This document shows positions 27,243-34,149 of a stretch of DNA of 64,000 nt, piece by piece. The notes under the pieces were generated by a model. The model worked only from the letters and a program-made list of their open reading frames with translations. It was not told the origin of the DNA and made no database searches. The DNA lies in the NCBI RefSeq assembly GCF_025370785.1, contig NZ_JAMXFA010000003.1, positions 1-64,000 on the forward strand, in the 5' to 3' direction. Source of the stretch: Laspinema olomoucense D3b. GTDB lineage: Bacteria > Cyanobacteriota > Cyanobacteriia > Cyanobacteriales > Laspinemataceae. Position numbers and translations under genes: made by a program. The first letter of the stretch is position 1; each line of letters begins with the position of its first letter.

Positions 27243-27530
27243 ATGCCAGAATATGAGTTTATTTTAACATTTAATCTGCCAGATGCTCAGAGCAATCCCG
27301 AGGATTACTTGGAGAGTTTAGCCACCGTCGGCTGTGATGATGCTTTAATTGGAATCGGTAAACGGGGAAAGATTGCCCTTGATTTTATTCGGGAATCTTC
27401 ATCGGCTCAAGAAGCGGTTGACAGCGCGATCGCCCAGGTGGTTTTGGCTATTCCCCACGCTGTTTTTCTTAACCTCAGTCCAGATTTTATAAGTCTAACG
27501 GAAGTTGGGCAGGATTTACGCAGATTTTGA
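27243..27530 (+). CDS. Small hypothetical protein (95 aa), possibly C-terminally shortened
   Basis: ATG preceded by AGAATAGAGG. The sequence (MPEYEFILTFNLPD, GCDDALIGIGKRGKIALDFI) belongs to a small alpha/beta family common next to toxin-antitoxin and phage-type genes. Homologues as I remember them continue from LTEV into a short helix-turn-helix (IAELLGCSRQN-like); here the end is VGQDLRRF, so the DNA-binding tail may have been lost close to the palindrome that starts 9 bp after the stop. Function unknown. Confidence 0.65.
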   Translation: MPEYEFILTFNLPDAQSNPEDYLESLATVGCDDALIGIGKRGKIALDFIRESSSAQEAVDSAIAQVVLAIPHAVFLNLSPDFISLTEVGQDLRRF

Positions 27531-27538
27531 GGATTTAA

Positions 27539-27580
27539 ACTCAATGTAGAGGCGATTCGCGAATCGCCTCTACATTGAGT
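27539..27580. repeat. Perfect 42-bp palindrome
   Basis: The left half ACTCAATGTAGAGGCGATTCG is followed immediately by its exact complement with no loop, a 21-bp perfect arm on each side. The GTAGAGGCGATTCG core also occurs in the element at 9776-9946. It can extrude as a cruciform or form a strong RNA hairpin. Confidence 0.95.
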
Positions 27581-27593
27581 AGACATTTTTAAA

Positions 27594-27647
27594 GGAATGC
27601 GAGCATCTTGCTCGCTAGAAGAGTAGCGAGCAAGATGCTCGCACTCC
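27594..27647. repeat. 24-bp inverted repeat with 6-base loop (GCATCTTGC family)
   Basis: Arms 27594-27617 and 27624-27647 pair with a single mismatch around the loop GAAGAG; the core is GCGAGCATCTTGCTCGC. A diverged relative (GGGAGCATCTTGCTCCC) lies at 59274-59322. The repeat is placed 13 bp after the 42-bp palindrome. Confidence 0.93.
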
Positions 27648-27713
27648 AAAGTCCATATCCTCACCATCGTAATCTGTACCTCACCGGGTCGCAGAAACCC
27701 TGTTTCTTATCTT

Positions 27714-28265
27714 CTAAGAATTAGAAGGTTCTAACCGAATCTCACCGGCGTTGGTGGATGTGCGATAGACCCAGGTTTGGTCTTCGTGAGAGATGACGAC
27801 TCGCCAGCCTTCTACTAGCATTTCCACACAACCCTCGTTGGGGTCGGGGAGTCCTAAGCAATTATTGGGCCAGGTTTTGCGTTCTTCTTCCTGGATCTCC
27901 AGTTGGTTTTTCGGGAGGTGCGATCGCGCGGAGGCTTCTTCCATCACCGCCTCGAATACCTCCGGCGGTAGGTTCCCGCTATAGATATATTGATCCTCTA
28001 ACCGAATCTCTTCGGCTTCTAAGGAGGTTCGATATACCCACTTGTGTCCGTTCTCTTGATTTTCGATGACAACTCGCCACCCTTCTACTTTGGCTAGGCT
28101 GCATAATTCGTCGGGTTCGGCGATGCCGAGGCAGCCATTCGGCCAAGTGTGCTTTTCAGCTTGGACGATTTGGAGTTGGTAGGGGGAAATTCCTGTCTGT
28201 TCTGAGGCGGCTTCTTTGACCGCTGTTTTTACGGAATCGGTTAATGTTATAAGAGTTTGGCTCAT
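27714..28265 (-). CDS. Hypothetical protein made of two tandem copies of one domain
   Basis: 183 aa with clear internal duplication. Each half (about 1-92 and 93-183) carries TWPN(G/N)CLG, a proline-acidic segment with a second Cys (PDELCSL, PNEGCVEM), GWRVVI and WVYRTS....EIRLE. The conserved Cys pair and Trp residues suggest a compact beta-rich fold. No signal peptide or membrane segment. I do not recognise a characterised family; single-domain relatives occur in cyanobacteria. It appears monocistronic. Confidence 0.75.
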   Translation of the reverse strand: MSQTLITLTDSVKTAVKEAASEQTGISPYQLQIVQAEKHTWPNGCLGIAEPDELCSLAKVEGWRVVIENQENGHKWVYRTSLEAEEIRLEDQYIYSGNLPPEVFEAVMEEASARSHLPKNQLEIQEEERKTWPNNCLGLPDPNEGCVEMLVEGWRVVISHEDQTWVYRTSTNAGEIRLEPSNS

Positions 28266-28607
28266 GGTTAACCTCTGATAAATTGGGAGCTTTGTATTCG
28301 GTAGCCTCTGATCCCCATGTTAGAAGTGAATTTTAAAAACCTGGTGAAATTTCGGAGGGATTCTGCTTTTTTATGCCTTTAGGTATAGGCCACCTTCCCT
28401 AGGTTGGGCTAATTTATACTCCCCTAGACATCAGAAAAAGCCCCACTTTTCGAGGGGATGGGGTTTTTCCTAATTAAAAAGCCGAGGGTGATTTTCCTCG
28501 GCTTTTTGGGAATTTATTTTTCTGTTCAATGAGACGTAAAACCACATAAAATCGGGTTCATTCATCCCTAAATCATCCTCCTTATGAATTGATTAAGGTC
28601 TACCTGT
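28266..28607. other. Spacer with transcription-terminator hairpins
   Basis: The 342-bp stretch lies upstream of the duplicated-domain gene and downstream of the DUF2949 gene (both minus strand). It holds two adjacent hairpins described separately. No open frame of interest was seen. Confidence 0.6.
28434..28507 (-). terminator. Tandem terminator-like hairpins downstream of the DUF2949 gene
   Basis: First hairpin AAAAAGCCCCAC..GATGGGGTTTTT (28434-28468) and second hairpin AAAAAGCCGAGG-gtgatttt-CCTCGGCTTTTT (28476-28507). Both have A-rich starts and T-rich ends, so they can work in either direction. Each has the form of a Rho-independent terminator. Confidence 0.75.
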
Positions 28608-28835
28608 TCAGGTAGTGGTGGGGGTGGTTTCTTGCCAATCAAAGATGCGCTCTAGTTGGTCGATGGTGACAAATCCATACTGCCAGAGCACCATCGGTAA
28701 GGTGCTGTAGTCTAGTTCGCGACTATGTAGGCCAAAAGTCCCGCAAATCCTCTCGGCGAAAGCGATCGACGCGGTGGAAATGGCGAGTTCTTCTTGCAGA
28801 AATCGGATAAATTGAGAATAGGTTGCCGGGGCCAT
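28608..28835 (-). CDS. DUF2949 family protein (75 aa)
   Basis: A small cyanobacterial protein of unknown function. The ATG at 28835 is preceded by GAGGAGGTGA at ideal spacing; the GTG at 28847 overlaps that ribosome site and is rejected. Family features: an N-terminal helix YSQFIRFLQEELAIS, then LPMVLWQYGFVTIDQLERIFDW near the end (given as LPMVLWQYGF and TIDQLERIFDW). No signal peptide. Length is normal. It stands alone, with terminator hairpins behind it. Confidence 0.85.
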   Translation of the reverse strand: MAPATYSQFIRFLQEELAISTASIAFAERICGTFGLHSRELDYSTLPMVLWQYGFVTIDQLERIFDWQETTPTTT

Positions 28836-29180
28836 AAGAACTATCACCTCCTCTGTTATTCCTCCTAATTGTGGTTGGAATCTGTTAGAGATGGGGTAGC
28901 GGAGTAGCTACTTTGCCATCTGTCCATTCTGGGATGCGATCGCCTATAAAAACATCAGCCCAGATTGCCGCAGATTTTATGACGACTTATTACTAATGCA
29001 GCATATCTAGCTGACAATGGCATCCGAAAATTTACCGAATTCCAATCATAAGGCGGCATTTGCCGCCTTATGACAGTCTGATTTTTGTCTGCTTGGAGTT
29101 CTCTACAGAGGAGGAAGACTCAACTGGGGTGGTCTCACCCTCTTAAAAACTCCGAACCGCATGACTCAGCTTTAAGTAGT
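28836..29180. other. Spacer between guaA and the DUF2949 gene
   Basis: 345 bp containing a perfect hairpin TCATAAGGCGGCA-tt-TGCCGCCTTATGA (29046-29073), which follows guaA and could end or protect its transcript although no U-run follows on that strand. Nothing else recognised. Confidence 0.55.
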
Positions 29181-30815
29181 TTATTCCCACTCGATAGTTC
29201 CAGGCGGTTTGGAGGTGATGTCATAAACCACCCGATTCACCCCGCGCACTTCATTGACGATGCGGTTAGAAATCGTTTCCAACAAGTCGTAAGGAACCCG
29301 CGACCAATCTGCGGTCATGCCATCTTCACTGGACACTAACCGCAATACGATGGGATAGGCATAAGTCCGTTGGTCCCCCATGACTCCCACACTGCGGATG
29401 GGTAACAAGACGGCAAACGCTTGCCAAAAATCATGGTAGAGTCCCTGGCGATTAATTTCCTGGCGCACTACATAATCGGCATCTCGCAGGATATCTAATC
29501 GTTCTGCGGTGACTTCCCCGAGGATGCGAATCGCTAACCCAGGACCGGGGAAGGGGTGACGTTGCACGATTTCCTCGGGTAACCCAATCGATCGCCCGAC
29601 TTTGCGGACTTCATCTTTAAAGAGTTTCCGCAGGGGTTCCACCAATTTAAAACAGAGGTCGTCTGGTAAACCGCCGACGTTGTGATGACTCTTGATTTTG
29701 ACTGCCACCCGTTGACCTGGTTGGGAGGGAATGCTGGTATCTGCCGACTCAATCACATCGGGGTAAAGAGTACCTTGGGCGAGAAAATCGAAGGGTCCCA
29801 GACGTTTGGATTCTTCTTCAAACACCCGGATGAACTCATGTCCAATCCGTTTGCGCTTTTCTTCGGGGTCGGTAATGCCGTCAATTTGAGCCAAGAAGCG
29901 ATCGCGGGCATTGACGTAGGCAACGGGAATATGAAATTGCTCTTGAAACAGCTTGACTAACCGTTCTGGTTCATATTTCCGCATGAACCCTTGATCGATA
30001 AACATACAGGTCAGTTGGTCCCCGATCGCCTTGTGCAACAGGAACGCCAAGGTGGAAGAATCCACCCCACCGGATAACGCTAATAATACCCGACGGTCCC
30101 CGACTTGAGCACGAATATCTTTAATCGATTCTTCGACGAAGGTGGCCGTCGTCCAGGTGGGTTGACATTCGCAAATATGATAGACAAAATTGCGAATCAG
30201 GGGCATTCCCCCTTGGGAATGGACGACTTCCGGATGAAACTGGACGCCATATAATTGCTTCTCATGGTTGGCGACGGCAGCACATTCAGTATTCTCTGTA
30301 TGCGCCAGTCGTTCAAACCCTTCTGGCATCCGCAGTACCGAGTCACCATGACTCATCCACATGGTGGAACCTTCCTCCACATTGGTGAGCAAATCCGTGG
30401 GGTCGTCAATGTACAGGGATGCTTTGCCATATTCTGCGCGTTCTGCCTGTGCCACATGGCCCCCAAGCTGCTGCACCATCAGTTGCATTCCATAGCAGAC
30501 CCCGAGGACTGGGATACCCAGATGCCAAATTTCTGGGTCACACAGGGGTGCACCTTCATCGTAAACCGAATTAGGCCCCCCGGATAAGATAATCCCTTTG
30601 GGATTGAGTTTTCGTAAGGTTTCGGCGTCAGTGCGATGGGACAGAACTTCAGAATAAACTTGGGTTTCACGAATCCGACGGGCAATCAGTTCGGAATACT
30701 GGGAACCAAAGTCTAAAATCAGAATGGTCTCGCGGTCAATCACGGGGCGATCGCGTTGGTCTTCGACAGATTCACTAATTGGACTTTGTGGAGTTGGCGT
30801 TTGGGTAGTCGTCAC
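29181..30815 (-). CDS. guaA: GMP synthase (glutamine-hydrolysing)
   Basis: Converts XMP, glutamine and ATP to GMP, the last step of guanine nucleotide synthesis. The 544-aa protein has a class I glutamine amidotransferase domain (about 25-225) with nucleophile Cys in GVCYGMQLM and the His/Glu pair in QFHPEV, an ATP-pyrophosphatase domain with P-loop [16 protein letters not shown], and the GMP synthase dimerisation domain ending [14 protein letters not shown]. Length is normal; residues 1-24 are a Pro/Thr/Gln-rich extension common in cyanobacteria. The gene appears monocistronic. Confidence 0.98.
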   Translation of the reverse strand: MTTTQTPTPQSPISESVEDQRDRPVIDRETILILDFGSQYSELIARRIRETQVYSEVLSHRTDAETLRKLNPKGIILSGGPNSVYDEGAPLCDPEIWHLGIPVLGVCYGMQLMVQQLGGHVAQAERAEYGKASLYIDDPTDLLTNVEEGSTMWMSHGDSVLRMPEGFERLAHTENTECAAVANHEKQLYGVQFHPEVVHSQGGMPLIRNFVYHICECQPTWTTATFVEESIKDIRAQVGDRRVLLALSGGVDSSTLAFLLHKAIGDQLTCMFIDQGFMRKYEPERLVKLFQEQFHIPVAYVNARDRFLAQIDGITDPEEKRKRIGHEFIRVFEEESKRLGPFDFLAQGTLYPDVIESADTSIPSQPGQRVAVKIKSHHNVGGLPDDLCFKLVEPLRKLFKDEVRKVGRSIGLPEEIVQRHPFPGPGLAIRILGEVTAERLDILRDADYVVRQEINRQGLYHDFWQAFAVLLPIRSVGVMGDQRTYAYPIVLRLVSSEDGMTADWSRVPYDLLETISNRIVNEVRGVNRVVYDITSKPPGTIEWE

Positions 30816-31150
30816 GGGTCAATCCTAATGGGTTGGGTGTTAGGCGGAAAATTGATGAACTCAGGACTTACGCACAAGAAAGCAGAATTCTAACGATTGG
30901 GTCATCCCCTTAAAAATATCCTGGGGAGGTAAGTCCTGGAATTGGAGGGTTAAGATTAATTTTACCTCCTCTATTTGCTTTTTTTTATTGAGAAATTTAG
31001 GATTAAATACCCCATTCTTCAGGATTTCATCTAAGATTAAGCCCACCTGATGGTTCCCTCCCCTTCGCAAGGAGAAGGTTAGGGTGGGGTCCACCCCTTA
31101 AAAGGCAAGGATAGGTTTGTACGCTGAGGGTAATTTGCCTAAGATTAAAT

Positions 31151-31531
31151 ACACTTCCGGTCCCCTCCCCTTGGCAAGGGGAGGGTTAGGGTGGGGTTCT
31201 TCTTTGCAAGGGGAGGGTTAGGGTGGGGTTCTTCTGACGTGGCGATTCCCTACGGGATAGCTCCGCTTACCGCCACGTCACGCACTATGATACGGAATCC
31301 GGTTGTGATAGGTCTATAAAACCCCGCAGGCTGAAGCCCGGAGGCTACACGGACAAAGCCCGCCTGCGCGGGCTCAAGAGAAAACCGATTTTTACCAACC
31401 GGATTTGGTATGAACAGCGATCGCGCCTGTATGGAGGCTGGGGAACCCTCTTTCTTCCTGACGTGGCAAAGCCACCTCAGAAGGACCCCACCCTAGCCCT
31501 CCCCTTAGCAAGGGGAGGGGACCGGAAGTGT
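31151..31531. mobile_element. 381-bp element with 53-bp terminal inverted repeats
   Basis: The ends 31151-31203 and 31479-31531 are inverted copies identical at 49 of 53 positions (outermost ACACTTCCGGTCCCC). Inside are a hairpin TGACGTGGCG..CGCCACGTCA (31235-31280), a second related hairpin (31459-31479) and a nested MITE-like element (31290-31411). There is no coding capacity for a transposase, so this is a non-autonomous element or a palindrome built by successive insertions. Confidence 0.7.
31290..31411 (+). repeat. MITE-like palindromic element (copy c)
   Basis: A 122-bp copy with terminal inverted repeats ATACGGAATCCGGTT (31290-31304) and AACCGGATTTGGTAT (31397-31411), 13 of 15 pairing. 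The second hairpin AGCCCGCCTGCGCGGGCT is perfect; the first (GCAGGCTGAAGCCCGG) is rearranged relative to other copies. It helps define the ends of the family. Confidence 0.8.
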
Positions 31532-31602
31532 TGTATGTCCTAACCCTTCCCGGTGTCTTGGGGTAGGCGATCGCCAAGTCCGATCGCCCTGCAAAGCAAT
31601 TC

Positions 31603-33378
31603 TCAGGAACCCAGGCGGATGAACAAGTCCGCTAAGGGAGACCCCTTAACCGGCTGTAGGTCTATGCCGGGGTCGATCGCCGGTGCCGGTGAACTCAGGG
31701 AAATGGACTGTAACCGCTGGAACAGGGGTTTTCCTGCGAGGGTGACTAATCGCAGAACCGGGAAGCGACGGGTTAAGCTCTCTTCAGAGGCCAACCAATC
31801 TAGGTAGAAATAGCCGTAATTGGATTGGGGAAGGGGAGCGATCGCACTCTGAAAGCCTGGATTACTCACGATCGAACCCGTTGTCGGGGCATCGATCGCC
31901 GCTGTTAAGGTTTCTAGGGAACTGGCAAAAATTTCATAAGCCCCAATTTCGGTATGCACGGCGCGAACATCAGCGGCAATCTGTAACGGTTTGGTCCCTT
32001 TTGCTTTGGTGGGGACGGGTTTGGTGGTTAATTTGGTCCAGGTGGAAATCGGGCGATTCCCCCAGGAAACGGGCCCGACGCTGAACCCTTGTTCTTGGGC
32101 GATCGCATCTAACTGCTCAATTCCTTTTAGGGCAGTTTCCCCAGATTTCTGGGCGACGAAAATCCAAGCCAACCCTGGATTGGCTTCGTTTTCTACGGCA
32201 GTTTGGGGTAACAAGCCGATCGCATATTCCCCTTGCACCCAGCTAAAAATCGCCTCGGGTAAATCCAATCCCCAGCGCGATCGCACTGTAGCAACGGGTT
32301 TTCGCAGAATTTGGCCCATCGCCCCCGATTCGGGAAATCCTGCTTCCAGGGCCAACCACAAGTGATTCAAGTCGGCACCGGCGATGGTAAAAGCAGTCTG
32401 GGAGGGCAAATATTGTAATGCCTGGACAGGTCCCAATAAACTGGGCAAACTCGTCGCCCATTCGGTGGAGGTGGTGCCATTCCAGATGGTATGGGCCAGC
32501 AGTCCCTGCCGGTTTAAGCCCAGGGCAATTCCTAAGCTGGGGGAGTTTTCGGCGGCGAGGACGCGCTCAGAGGGGGGTTTGAGGCCGGTTTCCCCTGGGC
32601 GATCGCTAATCCAGGCGGTAAATTGCTCGACATTAATAAAACTTAGCCCAATTCCCGTGGAGGCCATATTGGCGACTGCCTCTTGATAGGCGGGATTTCC
32701 CTTCAGGTTAAGGTTTTGAGCTTGGACGTTATTAATCGCATCCCGCAGCACTTTCGGATGATTGGCAAACAAGACAAAGCGATCGCCCACCACCGCCGAG
32801 GCCCAATTTCCGCCGGAGTCTGCATTGCTAGGAGTTTGGCGATAAATCAGCTTCACCCCTTGATAATTTTCGACGGCAACCTCTACCCCATTACTGGCAT
32901 TCTGGGACCACAATACCTCTAAAAAATCCCGGCTGCGCTGGGGACTTTTCGTTTCCACCGCGAGTAAATATCCCGCTTGCCGTCCATTCCCCTGTTCGCG
33001 ATCGAAGTCGGAACTGGTGACGGCAAAGGTAATCTCATCCCCCAGCCAAGGTTCAATATCCTTGTGATAGTTTAAATCCGTATTGGCGAGGACACCCTTT
33101 TTAATCTTGTCAAATTCCTCCCGGACCTGACCCCGCAATTTGGGGGCGACTGCCAAGCGTCCTACATTCTCTAATTTGTCCACATTCACTAATAGAGAGG
33201 TCATCAGGGGCGCTTGGCGGGGAACAAACATGGCTGCCTCTACCCGGGTTTCGACAGGTTCGCGCAATAAGGCGACGGGTCCGGTAGCCAGGATTTCATA
33301 GAAGCCCCCGATACCGAGGAGGCAGAGGACCAGGGCCACTGCCCCTAACACCGTGAAAAATAAGTTTCGATTCATCAT
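31603..33378 (-). CDS. DUF3352 family protein, N-terminal membrane anchor
   Basis: About 591 aa from the ATG at 33378 (a TTG at 33384 and an ATG at 33375 are alternatives). One hydrophobic segment near the N-terminus (LFFTVLGAVALVLCLLGIGG) acts as an anchor or uncleaved signal; the rest is expected outside the cytoplasm. The body has DUF3352 features: PRQAPLMTSLLVNVDKLE, the DIEPWLGDEITFAV stretch and YFYLDWLAS near the end. The family is widespread in cyanobacteria with unknown function. No neighbour gives context. Confidence 0.88.
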   Translation of the reverse strand: MMNRNLFFTVLGAVALVLCLLGIGGFYEILATGPVALLREPVETRVEAAMFVPRQAPLMTSLLVNVDKLENVGRLAVAPKLRGQVREEFDKIKKGVLANTDLNYHKDIEPWLGDEITFAVTSSDFDREQGNGRQAGYLLAVETKSPQRSRDFLEVLWSQNASNGVEVAVENYQGVKLIYRQTPSNADSGGNWASAVVGDRFVLFANHPKVLRDAINNVQAQNLNLKGNPAYQEAVANMASTGIGLSFINVEQFTAWISDRPGETGLKPPSERVLAAENSPSLGIALGLNRQGLLAHTIWNGTTSTEWATSLPSLLGPVQALQYLPSQTAFTIAGADLNHLWLALEAGFPESGAMGQILRKPVATVRSRWGLDLPEAIFSWVQGEYAIGLLPQTAVENEANPGLAWIFVAQKSGETALKGIEQLDAIAQEQGFSVGPVSWGNRPISTWTKLTTKPVPTKAKGTKPLQIAADVRAVHTEIGAYEIFASSLETLTAAIDAPTTGSIVSNPGFQSAIAPLPQSNYGYFYLDWLASEESLTRRFPVLRLVTLAGKPLFQRLQSISLSSPAPAIDPGIDLQPVKGSPLADLFIRLGS

Positions 33379-33446
33379 TATCAATAAGAGTTAAGCGTAA
33401 CGGGCGTTTACCGATTAGTTTATCGGGTTTCCGGGGTGGGTAGGAT

Positions 33447-33557
33447 ACCGGGTGAGCGTCGATATTCTCTTCTAGCCTGCGTAGGCAGGCTTTGTCCGTA
33501 TAGCCCCACCCTTGAGGGTGTGGGTTTTTTCTCAATACCCGAGGGACTCTTCCAGGA
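33447..33557 (-). repeat. MITE-like palindromic element, inverted copy (copy d)
   Basis: On the minus strand it reads AAACCCACACCCTCAAGGGT then GGGGCTATACGGACAAAGCC and TGCCTACGCAGGCT, the same order as other copies. Terminal repeats are degenerate (ATACCGGGT at the left edge). It is the only copy seen in this orientation. Confidence 0.7.
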
Positions 33558-33934
33558 TACTCCTTCCGGTGCCGGTGGCTCCTAGATCTGGCGAGGGGTC
33601 ATCAGGCTAATTGCCCTCATCTATTTACAACTATTGTCAATAAACTAGCAAGAAAGGGCAAAATAATATCATAGATTGGCAAGATTACTTACTAATTTTG
33701 TCAATAGACCCCAAATGGGCCAGGGGGAGTTAGAAAAAGTCATAAATTTTTAAAATCATTGTACACCAAGGGTTATGAGAGTTTTATCCGGAAGGCTAAG
33801 GGAGATTTTTGCCAGAAGAGGCTAAGCTTCCCCCAACTCTCTAACCTATTGATTTACAAGGGTTTTTCGGATTTCTGGACGGAAAGGAGGGGGGTTGCCT
33901 AGTCGGGACTACTCAAAAAAGTATTTTTTAAACT

Positions 33935-33953
33935 ATTGAATATTACTGTCAAT
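33935..33953. promoter_or_regulatory. Fur-like iron box upstream of the TonB receptor
   Basis: ATTGAATATTACTGTCAAT, an ATTGA-N9-TCAAT palindrome. The same pattern occurs upstream of the biosynthetic operon (36925) and of tonB (52501). It partly fits the 7-1-7 Fur core TGATAATNATTATCA. It lies 197 bp before the receptor start. Confidence 0.6.
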
Positions 33954-34149
33954 AAATGTATGATGAGTTCGGTCAAAACCCAGAGATTACCTGGATCCTT
34001 GATTCACTTCAAGGATCCGGTTGATGAAGTCTGGCCCCCAGAATCGCGGAGTAGCGGATCAAGGGATAGGGTCTCAGGGCCCACCGGGAAAGTGGGATGG
34101 AGATAAAAGAGCGATCGCAATGCTAGAGAGTGGGGTTTAAGGAGAGAGT

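Larger units (their letters stand above)
30816..31602. other. Repeat-dense spacer guaA / DUF3352
   Basis: About 790 bp. From 31040 onward it is built of repeats: CCCCTTxGCAAGGGGAGGGTTAGGGTGGGG-type blocks at about 31062, 31161 and 31201, then a 381-bp inverted-repeat element (31151-31531) with a MITE-like copy nested in it. No gene supported. Confidence 0.65.
33379..34149. other. Regulatory spacer upstream of the TonB receptor
   Basis: About 770 bp holding an inverted copy of the MITE-like element, several AT-rich TTGTCAATA half-sites (33634, 33696) and one full Fur-like box (33935-33953). The long distance suggests a long leader or several binding sites upstream of the iron-island receptor gene. 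Confidence 0.6.

Noticed and set aside
31541-31602. Rho-independent terminator behind the DUF3352 gene
   Set aside because: GC-rich inverted repeats are part of the 381-bp element and lack a clear U-run in the right place.
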